DNA of 64,000 nucleotides from Methylibium sp. NZG. Its GTDB lineage: Bacteria; Pseudomonadota; Gammaproteobacteria; Burkholderiales; Burkholderiaceae_C. A model generated the notes under the pieces. The model worked only from the letters and a program-made list of their open reading frames with translations. It was not told where the DNA came from and did no database searches. The position numbers and the translations under genes are program-made. Below are positions 20,167 through 27,872 of this stretch, piece after piece. The DNA lies in NCBI GenBank assembly GCA_001263235.1, contig LGRD01000008.1, positions 1 to 64,000 of the forward strand. The letters are read 5' to 3'. How positions within the stretch are numbered: the first letter of the stretch is position 1; every line of letters starts with the position of its first letter.

Positions 20167-21113
20167 GCTCGGTCCTCGTGCTGGTTGTCTTGCCGGTCGT
20201 TCCTGGCGTGACTCAGGATCCGGTCGGCTTCGGTGCGCCAGTCGCCCTGCCGCGCAAAGCCTGCGCTGCCCTTGACGCCGAACACACCCGCGTCGGCCAA
20301 GTCGGCCACCCAGGCCTGGCGTTCGGCGGTGCCTTGCGCCGACCACGGTGTCAGGCCGGCGTCGCGCACCGTCTGCGCCACCTCGCGCACTTCCTCGCTG
20401 CGGCGCCGGCCGTGTTCGATCGCGCGCTGGAAGAAGTACGTGGCCTGCTTCTCCCAGTCGATGCCGGGGAAGGTTTCGTGCAGCGAGGCGATCACCGCGT
20501 CCTCCACGCCATAGTGGCGGGCGGCGGTGAAGCTCTCGATCACCATCGCCTCCAGGCCCTTGATCATCACGCTGCGGCACATCTTGGTGGCCGAGGCGAC
20601 GCCGAGGGTGTCGCTCGCGACCTGGGCGGCAAAGCCCAGCGATGTCAGCAGAGGTTGGAGTGCGACCGCGTTTGGCCCGCCGAGCAACAGCGGCACCTTG
20701 ATGCGGTACGGCGGGATCGAGGTCATCACCGCAGCTTCGACGTAACGCCCACCGGCCGCATCGACGAGCCCGGCGGCGCGACTCTTCGCGCCGGGCGACG
20801 CCGAGTTGAAGTCGAGGAAGAACGCGCCGCGCGCCAGCCCCGGCGCGCAAGCCTGCGCGACTGGCACAGCCTGGCTGGCGGTGACGGCACTGATCACCAG
20901 GTCGGTGCCGCGCACCGCGCCTGCGTGTGATGCGGCAAGGGGCACGCCATGCTGCGCTGCGTGCTCACGCATCGCATGGCCAGCCTCGCCGACGAGCTTC
21001 AGGTCGAACGCAATAACGGTGACGCCCTGCGCGCGCAGGTCTTCGGCCAGGATGCGGCCGACCTCGCCGTAGCCGATCAGCGCAACACGCCAGCGCACCG
21101 CCTCGTTGTCCAT
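20163..21113 (-). CDS. NAD(P)-dependent dehydrogenase, 6PGDH-like with DUF1932 domain
   Basis: A 316-aa beta-hydroxyacid-dehydrogenase-like protein. The N-terminal Rossmann motif is VALIGYGEVGRILAEDL, and DFNSASPGAKSRAAG is a substrate-loop equivalent. A helical C-terminus (KMCRSVMIKGLEAMVIESFT) with an essential-type Lys matches DUF1932. It is ATGA-coupled to ligI. Such a gene is found in some 4,5-cleavage clusters but its reaction is not established. It occupies a place where a 4-oxalomesaconate tautomerase might be expected, though it is not homologous to one. Confidence 0.83.
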   Translation of the reverse strand: MDNEAVRWRVALIGYGEVGRILAEDLRAQGVTVIAFDLKLVGEAGHAMREHAAQHGVPLAASHAGAVRGTDLVISAVTASQAVPVAQACAPGLARGAFFLDFNSASPGAKSRAAGLVDAAGGRYVEAAVMTSIPPYRIKVPLLLGGPNAVALQPLLTSLGFAAQVASDTLGVASATKMCRSVMIKGLEAMVIESFTAARHYGVEDAVIASLHETFPGIDWEKQATYFFQRAIEHGRRRSEEVREVAQTVRDAGLTPWSAQGTAERQAWVADLADAGVFGVKGSAGFARQGDWRTEADRILSHARNDRQDNQHEDRA

Positions 21114-21131
21114 GAGTCTCTCTTTCCTGTC

Positions 21132-21240
21132 CCCTCTCCAAGGGCCACGAAGGGGCCCCTTCGTGGCCCTGGGAGAGGGTTAGGGTGAGGGCGGCGAGCC
21201 TCGGTGGCCCTCACCCCAGCCCTCTCCCAGAGGGAGAGGG
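21132..21240. repeat. REP/BIME-like compound inverted repeat
   Basis: Three nested or overlapping dyads lie here. First is a perfect 30-bp palindrome at 21141-21170, extended with one mismatch to 24-bp arms over 21132-21179. Second are 22-bp arms 21171-21192 and 21207-21228, with two differences that would be G-U pairs in RNA. Third are 9-bp arms CCCTCTCCC / GGGAGAGGG at 21220-21240. I recognise the CCCTCACCCC-AGCCCTCTCCC core as a widespread intergenic repeat in beta/gamma-proteobacteria. It lies between ligK and the DUF1932 gene within one operon and may attenuate or protect the transcript. Confidence 0.8.
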
Positions 21241-21248
21241 AGCCCAAT

Positions 21249-21932
21249 TCAGTCGATGTACTTCAGCCCGGCTTTCTCCAGCGGACCGCGCATGTTGTAC
21301 ATGTCCAGCCCCAGCACGCCGGAGGCGAGCTTGGCGCGCTTTTCGCCTTCGAGGTTCTCGCGCGCTTCGGCCGCATCGGCCACCTGCTGCGCCATCGCGG
21401 CGGGCACCACCACCACGCCGTCGGCATCGGCGATCACCACGTCGCCCGGGTTCACGCTGGCGCCGGCGCACACCACCGGCACGTTCACCGAGCCGAGCGT
21501 GGCCTTGATCGTGCCTTTGGCGCTGACTGCGCGGCTGAAGACGGGGAAGCCCATGGCCTCCAACTCGCTCACGTCGCGGCAGCCGCCGTCGATGATCAGC
21601 CCGCGCGCGCCGCGCGCCTTGAACGAGGTGGCGAGCAGGTCGCCGAAGAAGCCGTCGGTGTTGTCGGCGGTGCAGGCGGCCACGGCCACGTCGCCGGGCT
21701 GCAATTGTTCGGCGGCGACGTGCATCATCCAGTTGTCGCCCGGTTGCAGCAGCACGGTCACGGCGGTGCCGCAGATCTTCGCGCCGGGGTAGATCGGGCG
21801 CATGTACGGCTTCATCAGGCCGGCGCGGCCCATGGCCTCGTGGATGGTGGCCACGCCGTAGCGCGAGAGTTTGTCGACGGCTGCCTTGTGTGCGCGGGTG
21901 ATGTTGCGTTTGACGATGCCGAGGTTGTACAT
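21249..21932 (-). CDS. ligK: 4-carboxy-4-hydroxy-2-oxoadipate aldolase / oxaloacetate decarboxylase
   Basis: Class II pyruvate aldolase (227 aa, RraA-like fold) splitting 4-carboxy-4-hydroxy-2-oxoadipate into pyruvate and oxaloacetate, the last step of the pathway. Family blocks are [35 protein letters not shown] and [11 protein letters not shown], where the Arg and Asp of the GGCRD motif are catalytic and metal-binding. It lies 24 bp after ligJ and is followed by the compound repeat. Confidence 0.95.
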   Translation of the reverse strand: MYNLGIVKRNITRAHKAAVDKLSRYGVATIHEAMGRAGLMKPYMRPIYPGAKICGTAVTVLLQPGDNWMMHVAAEQLQPGDVAVAACTADNTDGFFGDLLATSFKARGARGLIIDGGCRDVSELEAMGFPVFSRAVSAKGTIKATLGSVNVPVVCAGASVNPGDVVIADADGVVVVPAAMAQQVADAAEARENLEGEKRAKLASGVLGLDMYNMRGPLEKAGLKYID

Positions 21933-21956
21933 GGCGGTCTCCTGTTCCTTGATCGG

Positions 21957-22985
21957 TTACTTGCCCTGGGCCTTCAGCGCCGCGTCCAGCCGCGGGAACA
22001 CGCGCCGCGCATTGCCTTCGTACACCTTGTGCTTGTCGGAGCCGCTCAGGATCGTCGAGGCCTCGATGTAGCGCTTCGTGTCGTCGTAGTAGTTCCCCGT
22101 CTCCGGGTCGATGCCGCGCACCGCGCCGATCATCTCGCTGGCGAACAGGATGTTCTCCACCGGGATCACCTTGGTCAGCAGGTCGATGCCCGGCTGGTGG
22201 TAGACGCAGGTGTCGAAGAAGATGTTCTTCAGCAGGTGGTCCTTGAGCAGCGGCTTCTTCAGCTCCTGCGCCAGGCCGCGGAAGCGCCCCCAGTGGTAAG
22301 GCACCGCGCCGCCGCCGTGCGGAATGAGGAAGCGCAACGTGGGGAAGTCCTTGAACAGGTCGCTGGTCAGGCACTGCATGAACGCGGTGGTGTCGGCGTT
22401 CAGGTAGTGCGCGCCGGTGGTGTGGAAGCACGCGTTGCAGCTGGTGCTCACGTGGATCATCGCCGGGATGTCGTACTCGACCATCTTTTCGTAGATCGGG
22501 TACCAGTGCTTGTCACTCAGCGGCGGGCTGGTCCAGTGCCCGCCCGACGGGTCGGGGTTCAGGTTGATGCCGACGTTGCCGTACTGCTCGACGCACTTCA
22601 CCAGTTCGGGGATGCAGGTCTTCGGGTCCACGCCGGGCGACTGCGGCAGCATCGCGGCGGGGATGAAGTGGTCGGGGAAGAGCCGGCTGACGCGGAAACA
22701 GAGTTCGTTGCAGATCGCCGCCCACGTCGAGCTGACCTCGAAGTCGCCGATGTGATGCGCCATGAAGCTCGCGCGCGGGCTGAAGATCGTGAGGTCGCTG
22801 CCGCGTTCCTTCATCAGCTTGAGCTGGTTCGCTTCGATCGTTTCGCGCAGCTCGTCGTCTGAAATCTTCAGGTCGGCGACCTTCGGTTTCAGCGACGCAT
22901 CCTTGATGCCGGCAATCTGCTGGTTGCGCCATTGCTCCAGCGCCTTCGGCGCGGTCGTGTAGTGGCCGTGGCAGTCGATGATCAT
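21957..22985 (-). CDS. ligJ: 4-oxalomesaconate hydratase
   Basis: Amidohydrolase-fold hydratase (342 aa) adding water to 4-oxalomesaconate to give 4-carboxy-4-hydroxy-2-oxoadipate. Metal-site motifs are IIDCHGHYTTAP at the N-terminus, AMIHVSTSC, and LIPHGGGAVPYHWGRFRGLA. NPDPSGGHWTSPPL and FASEMIGAVRGIDPETGNYY are typical of LigJ/PmdE. It is 82 bp downstream of the substrate-binding-fold gene. Confidence 0.95.
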   Translation of the reverse strand: MIIDCHGHYTTAPKALEQWRNQQIAGIKDASLKPKVADLKISDDELRETIEANQLKLMKERGSDLTIFSPRASFMAHHIGDFEVSSTWAAICNELCFRVSRLFPDHFIPAAMLPQSPGVDPKTCIPELVKCVEQYGNVGINLNPDPSGGHWTSPPLSDKHWYPIYEKMVEYDIPAMIHVSTSCNACFHTTGAHYLNADTTAFMQCLTSDLFKDFPTLRFLIPHGGGAVPYHWGRFRGLAQELKKPLLKDHLLKNIFFDTCVYHQPGIDLLTKVIPVENILFASEMIGAVRGIDPETGNYYDDTKRYIEASTILSGSDKHKVYEGNARRVFPRLDAALKAQGK

Positions 22986-23067
22986 CGGGTGTCTCCGGTT
23001 GTTCTGGCGTGCGCTGGTGGTGTGCGGGTGGTGTGCTGGTGCTGTTCTGCTGGAGCCCTGGTCGCCA

Positions 23068-23757
23068 TCAGGCCGGCTCCATGCCGTGGCGCCGTTTTGC
23101 GTCAGCCGCTTGCGGTGATTGCAGGAACGTCAGCAGCCGGCCAGCCGCGTCCATCTGCTTCGAGCCGCTGCACACGGCGGCCGAAAACGTGGTGACGATC
23201 TGCACCGCGGGCGGCAGCGGGCCGAGCACGGTGATGCCTTCCAGGTGCATCAACTCGCTCAGTTGCTGAAAGCCCAGCTCGACCTCGCCGCGCGCCACCA
23301 GCGTGCCCACCGGCACGCCCGGCGGCGCCTGCACCAGACGCTGCTTGATCTGCTCGGCAACGCCCCAGCGCTCGAACAGCTTGGCAAGCTGCACACCGCT
23401 CGGGCCGGTGGAGACGCTCAGGCTGCGCGCGGCGAGCACGGCGCTGCGCAAGGCGTCTTCGGAGCCGATGTCCGGCCGCGGCGCGCCGGCACGCACCGCG
23501 ACGGCCACACCCGAGTGCACCAGGTCGACCCTGCTCTCAGCATCGAGGTGCCGGCTCGCGATGAGCGCGTCGATCGCGTTCGCCGCCAGCACCACCACGT
23601 CGAAACGCTCGCCAGCCTGCACGCGCTTGGCCGCGTCCACGCCGCCGACCGACTCGATTGCGACTGTGTTGCCCGACTGCCGCTCGTACGCCGTGCACAG
23701 CTCGGCCAGCACCTGGCGGGTTGCCATCGAAGAAATGCCGGTGATCGTCGTGCCCAT
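23068..23757 (-). CDS. ModA-like substrate-binding-fold protein without signal peptide
   Basis: A 229-aa periplasmic-binding-protein-type fold (SBP_bac_11/ModA-like): VLAELCTAYERQSGNTVAIE, ERFDVVVLAANAIDALIAS, and STGPSGVQLAKLFERWGV. The start at 23757 has a strong ribosome-binding site (GGAGG, 5-nt spacing), and the protein then begins directly with MGTTITGISS, so there is no export signal. The longer open frame does not supply a clean one either. It is the first gene after the operon promoter. A cytoplasmic sensor or enzyme derived from a binding protein is possible; the function is unknown. Confidence 0.75.
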   Translation of the reverse strand: MGTTITGISSMATRQVLAELCTAYERQSGNTVAIESVGGVDAAKRVQAGERFDVVVLAANAIDALIASRHLDAESRVDLVHSGVAVAVRAGAPRPDIGSEDALRSAVLAARSLSVSTGPSGVQLAKLFERWGVAEQIKQRLVQAPPGVPVGTLVARGEVELGFQQLSELMHLEGITVLGPLPPAVQIVTTFSAAVCSGSKQMDAAGRLLTFLQSPQAADAKRRHGMEPA

Positions 23758-23797
23758 GTCGGCCTCCAGCGCAAAAGGCGCTGTGCGAAGTGGGGCG

Positions 23798-23826
23798 ATT
23801 ATCGAGAGCCCGCAGGTGCGCATCAA
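23798..23826 (-). promoter_or_regulatory. Predicted sigma-70 promoter of the protocatechuate operon
   Basis: On the minus strand there is TTGATG (23821-23826), a 17-bp spacer, and GATAAT (23798-23803). The predicted start of transcription is near 23791, giving a leader of about 34 nt before the first gene. It is among the best promoter matches seen in the window. Confidence 0.6.
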
Positions 23827-23837
23827 GGCGCTTGCGC

Positions 23838-23852
23838 CGATAGCAGTTATCG
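23838..23852. promoter_or_regulatory. Dyad upstream of the protocatechuate operon promoter
   Basis: CGATAGCAGTTATCG (5-bp arms) is centred about 54 bp upstream of the predicted transcription start, where a LysR-type activator would bind. No regulator gene adjoins the operon, so the binding protein is unknown. Confidence 0.4.
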
Positions 23853-23929
23853 CAAAGCGGCATGACGGGCGGGTTGGTGCCTCGGCGCAGCAGCGCCAAC
23901 CAGGCCGTGCCGGCCAAGAGCCGAACGCC

Positions 23930-24439
23930 CTACAGCGGCAACTCGGTGAAGTAGCGCCCGCCGTGAAAAATCAGCGGCAGCGCGCCCTCGCGCTGCTCGC
24001 AGCGCTCGACCTCGCCGACGAAGATGATGTGGTCGCCCTCTTCATACTGGCTGCGGTTGAAGCACTCGAACACCGCGCACGCGCCTTCCAGAATCGGCGC
24101 GCCGCCCGCACCCTCGCGGAAGGCCACGCCGGCAAAGCGGTCGGCGCCCTTGGCGGCAAAGCGCTCGGCCAGGTCGCGCTGTTCGGCACTCAGGATGTTG
24201 ATGGCGTAGTGCGAGCCGCGCGCAAACGCCGGCATCGAGCCCGCGCTGCGCGCCAGGCTCCACAGCACCAGCGGCGGCGACAGCGAGACCGAGTTGAACG
24301 AGTTGGCCGTCAACCCGACCGCCTGCCCGCTGCTGTCGATCGCGGTCACGATGGTCACGCCGGTGGCGAAGGTGCCCAGCGCAGAGCGGAAGTCCTGGGG
24401 GGTGAAACTCGGGGCCACAGCCCGTGTCGGCAAAGTCAT
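23930..24439 (-). CDS. Flavin reductase domain protein
   Basis: A 169-aa FMN-binding split-barrel protein of the flavin-reductase family, such as the small component of two-component monooxygenases. Motifs are FRSALGTFATGVTIVTA, GLTANSFNSVSLSPPLVLWS, and GDHIIFVGEVERCE with a C-terminal GGRYFTEL. The start at 24439 matches the family N-terminus. It is on the same strand as, and 172 bp upstream of, the protocatechuate operon with a promoter between them, so it is probably a separate unit. No monooxygenase partner is in view. Confidence 0.87.
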   Translation of the reverse strand: MTLPTRAVAPSFTPQDFRSALGTFATGVTIVTAIDSSGQAVGLTANSFNSVSLSPPLVLWSLARSAGSMPAFARGSHYAINILSAEQRDLAERFAAKGADRFAGVAFREGAGGAPILEGACAVFECFNRSQYEEGDHIIFVGEVERCEQREGALPLIFHGGRYFTELPL

Positions 24440-24643
24440 GCCCGCATTGTCCGGGATCGTCGCCACTGCCGCAGGCCGAGGGCGGCGCCAAACCGTTGCC
24501 AAAACGATAGACGGCGCACGGGCCTGCGGGTTGCGGGCCGGTATCGTCCCTGGCCCGGGCCTAGACTTTGACAAGTGGCCTCGGGGCCAGCATCGTTCTC
24601 AAGCCCGCCGGAATAGCCCGCCCTTCCCGCACGTAAACCCGTC

Positions 24644-25165
24644 GTGACCGCCCCCGCTGCCTTCCGCCAGCAACTGCTCGCCGCCCTGCCGCGGCTGCGG
24701 CGTTACGCGCGCTCGCTGGTCTTCGACACCCATGCCTCGGACGACCTCGTGCAAGCGGCGCTCGAGCGCGCGCTGTCGCACTGGCACCAGTTCGACCAGC
24801 GGCGCGACATCCTGGTCTGGGTCATCGCCATCGCCCACAACGCCTACATGGACGACCGGCGCCGCCACGCGCGCCTGCCCTCGGTCGAGCCGCACGAGGC
24901 GCAGCTCGACCAGCAGGTGGCGCCCGGCGTGGACATCGGGCTGCGCATGGACCTGATCGCCGCGTTGAAGGCCCTGCCGGTCGAGCAGCGCGAGCCGCTG
25001 CTGTTGGTCACGCTGGAGCAGCTGTCGTACGCCGAGTGCGCCGAGCTGCTGCGCATTCCGGTGGGCACGGTCATGTCGCGCATCTCGCGCGGCCGGGCCA
25101 GCCTGCGCGCGCTGCTTGAAGGCAAGTCGCCGCCTTCCACGCGCAGCTTGCGTCGCGTGGTGTGA
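24644..25165 (+). CDS. ECF-type RNA polymerase sigma factor
   Basis: A 173-aa sigma-70 family protein reduced to regions 2 and 4. Region 2 includes RYARSLVFDTHASDDLVQAA and LVWVIAIAHNAYMDDRR. Region 4 includes LPVEQREPLLLVTLEQLSYA followed by VGTVMSRISRGRASLRALL, the recognition helix. The start is GTG at 24644. A membrane anti-sigma gene follows after 22 bp, the usual ECF arrangement. Confidence 0.93.
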   Translation: MTAPAAFRQQLLAALPRLRRYARSLVFDTHASDDLVQAALERALSHWHQFDQRRDILVWVIAIAHNAYMDDRRRHARLPSVEPHEAQLDQQVAPGVDIGLRMDLIAALKALPVEQREPLLLVTLEQLSYAECAELLRIPVGTVMSRISRGRASLRALLEGKSPPSTRSLRRVV

Positions 25166-25187
25166 CCTCATCGAACCCACGGCCACC

Positions 25188-26216
25188 ATGACTGCCCCTC
25201 GCTTTACCGACTCCACCTTGAGCGCCTGGCTCGACGGCGAGTTGCCCGCCGACCAGCGCGCCGAGGTCGATGCCTGGCTGCGCGACCACCCCGAAGACGC
25301 TGCCCGCGTGCGCCTGTGGGCGGCCGACGGCCAAGCGCTGCGCGCGCGGTTCGACGCGGTGACCGGCGAGCCCGCACCGGCGCGCCTGACGCAACTGGTG
25401 CTCGATCCTGCGGCGCAGGCCTCGGTATCGGCATTCCAAGCGGCATTCCCGGCGGCATCCCCAGCGGCGCCTCCATCGGCATCTCAATCGGCACCTCCTT
25501 CGGCACCCTCGGTGACGGCGAAGGCAGCAGCGACATCGCCTTGGCGCGGTGCGCCCGACTGGCGCTGGGCCGCCGCGATCGCGCTGTTTGCTTTGGGCGC
25601 GGCCACGGGGGCGGCGCTCACGTGGCGGCTGGCGCCCGCGCCGAGCGAACAGGCCGCTGCCAATGCGCCCACCGCCTGGGTCCAGCGCGCGGTGCTGGCG
25701 CACAGCGTGTACGTGCCCGAAGGGCGCCACGCCGTCGAGGTGAAAGCGCAGGAAGAGCACCTGAGCCGCTGGCTCACGCGCCGGCTCGACGTGCCGGTCA
25801 AGCTGTTCGACCTGCGCGCTCAGGGCTTCGAGCTGGTCGGCGGCCGGCTGCTGCCCGACCGCGCTGGCCGCCCCGGCGCGCAACTGATGTACCAGGCGAT
25901 CGGTCCTTCGACGATGGTGGCTGCTGCTGCGGCGGGCACCGCCCCAGCCGGTGCCTTGCCCGTCGGCGTGGCCGCCAGCGCGCCGCCCGCGCCCAAGCCG
26001 CTGCGCGTGACCGTCTACCTGCGCAAGCCCGACAGCGACACGCCGGCCGAGTTCCGCTACGAACAGCAGGGCGAGTTGGGCATGTTCTATTGGGTCGAGG
26101 GCCAAAGCGCGCACGGCGGGCCGACCGGTTATGCGCTCGTCGGCGCCTTGCCGCGCGAGCGGCTGCTGGCGCTGGCCGAGGCGATTTATCGGCAGGGTGC
26201 GGGCAACGTGCCGTAG
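25188..26216 (+). CDS. Membrane anti-sigma factor
   Basis: A 342-aa protein that probably sequesters the upstream ECF sigma factor. A short N-terminal helical domain (LSAWLDGELPADQRAEVDAW) resembles anti-sigma domains and a single membrane helix follows at about 125-147 (WAAAIALFALGAATGAALTW). A periplasmic region follows (APSEQAAANAPTAW, VYVPEGRHAVEVKAQEEHL). An Ala/Pro/Ser repeat tract of about 35 residues precedes the membrane helix. The ATG at 25188 gives the family start. The inducing signal is unknown. Confidence 0.87.
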   Translation: MTAPRFTDSTLSAWLDGELPADQRAEVDAWLRDHPEDAARVRLWAADGQALRARFDAVTGEPAPARLTQLVLDPAAQASVSAFQAAFPAASPAAPPSASQSAPPSAPSVTAKAAATSPWRGAPDWRWAAAIALFALGAATGAALTWRLAPAPSEQAAANAPTAWVQRAVLAHSVYVPEGRHAVEVKAQEEHLSRWLTRRLDVPVKLFDLRAQGFELVGGRLLPDRAGRPGAQLMYQAIGPSTMVAAAAAGTAPAGALPVGVAASAPPAPKPLRVTVYLRKPDSDTPAEFRYEQQGELGMFYWVEGQSAHGGPTGYALVGALPRERLLALAEAIYRQGAGNVP

Positions 26217-26276
26217 TCGGGGCGATCTGGCCAACGGACCGGGCGGTCGCCGAAACCGCCTCCCTAGAATGAGCCG

Positions 26277-27830
26277 ATGACCCAGCCCGCCGCGGACGCG
26301 CCGACTCCTTCCGGCAAGACTCCCACCGACAAGACCCCCGTCTACCGCCGCAAGCTGTTCTGGGTGGCGCTGCTGTACTTCAGCGAGGGCCTGCCGCTCG
26401 GCGTGTTCTACGACATCTTCCCGGTCTACTTCCGCCAGCAGGGCGTGAACCTGGCCGACATCGGCCTCTTGAGCCTGCTCGGCCTGGCGTGGACGGTGAA
26501 GTTTCTCTGGGCGCCGGCCATCGATTGGGCGCGCCACCACCGCCGCTGGGTCAGTGCCGCCAACGCCGGCATGGCCTGTGTGATGTTGTTCTTCGCGTTC
26601 GGCTCGGCCGATGTGTTCGGGCCGTGGGTGTGGGTCGCGATCGGCGCGTTCACGCTGCTGTCGGCCACCAACGACATCGCCACCGACGGCTACACCATCG
26701 AGCTGCTCGACCGTCACGAGTACGGCATGGCCAACGGCTTTCGCATCGGCTTCTACCGCGTCGGCATGATCTTCGCGGGCGTGGTGCTCATGTTGTCGGG
26801 CTGGTATGGCTGGAGCGTGGCCTATGCGGTGGGTGCTGCGGTGTTCGGGTGCAACGCGGTGATGGCGCTGTTGGCGCCACCGGAGAAGCCGCGGGTCTCA
26901 ACGCCGAGTACTGTGGCGGCCGAGGTCAGGCTGCTGCGTGACCAGCCGCTGTGGATCGGCGCGTTGGCGCTGGTGCTCCTGGGCCTGCTGTGGCCAACGC
27001 TCGCACCGATCGCCAAGCTGGCGGGCTGGGCCGACGTGGCGGTGTGGAGCAAAACCTGGTGGTTCCGCGGCGCCATCCCTGTCGGCCTGATGTTCCTGGG
27101 CGCTGCGCTGATGGTCGTGGCGGCCAAGCACCCGCGCGCGCAACTCATGCGCGAGGGGCCGGTGTTCGGCGCCTGGGTCGAGCTGCTGTCGCGGCCGGGC
27201 ATGGTGGCGATTTTGGTGTTCATCCTGCTGTTCAAGCTGGGCGACGCGGCGATGGGCTTCATGGTCAAGCCGTTCTGGGTCGACGCCGGCTTCAGCGCCG
27301 AGCAGATCGGGCTGGTGAGCGTGAACCTGGGCCTGGCGCTGTCGATCGCCGGCGGGCTGCTGGGCGGCTGGTACGTGGACACGCGCGGCATCGTCAAGGG
27401 CCTGTGGGTGCTGGGGCTGTGGCAGGCGCTCTCCAACCTGGGTTATGCGGCGGTGGCGTACGTGGTGCCCAATGCGTTGTCGGGGGCGCTGTCGGGCGGG
27501 GCTTCCGCGCAGGGCTGGGAGATTGCCGCCGCCCACCAGGCGATGGTCTACAGCGCCAGCGCGCTGGAGAGCTTCACCGGCGGCCTGGGTACCGGCGCGT
27601 TCCTGGCGTTCCTGATGGCCATCACCAGCCGCGCCAAGGCGACGACCGAGTACGCCATCCTGTCCAGCATCTTCGCCTTCAGCCGCGCCGTGGCGGGCTG
27701 GGCCGGCGGCATCGGCGCGCAGGAAATGGGCTACGCCAACTACTTCTTCCTGACCTTCTGGCTCAGCTTCCCGGCCTACTTTTTGCTGCCGCAGGTGCGA
27801 CGTATGCTGGCGGCGACCGACGCGCGTTAA
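26277..27830 (+). CDS. MFS permease, AmpG-like
   Basis: A 517-aa major-facilitator protein with about 12 or more membrane helices. AmpG-type motifs are seen: LLYFSEGLPLGVFYDIFPVY near the N-terminus, SLLGLAWTVKFLWAPAIDW, and SATNDIATDGYTIELL. AmpG imports muropeptides for cell-wall recycling, and anmK, a recycling kinase, is elsewhere in the window, but the exact substrate is not proven. It stands alone after the sigma/anti-sigma pair. Confidence 0.85.
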   Translation: MTQPAADAPTPSGKTPTDKTPVYRRKLFWVALLYFSEGLPLGVFYDIFPVYFRQQGVNLADIGLLSLLGLAWTVKFLWAPAIDWARHHRRWVSAANAGMACVMLFFAFGSADVFGPWVWVAIGAFTLLSATNDIATDGYTIELLDRHEYGMANGFRIGFYRVGMIFAGVVLMLSGWYGWSVAYAVGAAVFGCNAVMALLAPPEKPRVSTPSTVAAEVRLLRDQPLWIGALALVLLGLLWPTLAPIAKLAGWADVAVWSKTWWFRGAIPVGLMFLGAALMVVAAKHPRAQLMREGPVFGAWVELLSRPGMVAILVFILLFKLGDAAMGFMVKPFWVDAGFSAEQIGLVSVNLGLALSIAGGLLGGWYVDTRGIVKGLWVLGLWQALSNLGYAAVAYVVPNALSGALSGGASAQGWEIAAAHQAMVYSASALESFTGGLGTGAFLAFLMAITSRAKATTEYAILSSIFAFSRAVAGWAGGIGAQEMGYANYFFLTFWLSFPAYFLLPQVRRMLAATDAR

Positions 27831-27872
27831 GGCACGCAGCCAGCGCTTTCTGGACCACTGAATCACGTTTCA

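Noticed and set aside
21204-22862. A 552-codon plus-strand frame opposite ligK and ligJ
   Set aside because: Shadow of two certain enzymes; it even begins inside the compound repeat.
25071-26717. A 548-codon minus-strand frame opposite the anti-sigma and MFS genes
   Set aside because: Arg/Ala/Gly-rich translation with no domain; both plus-strand genes have clear membrane topology.
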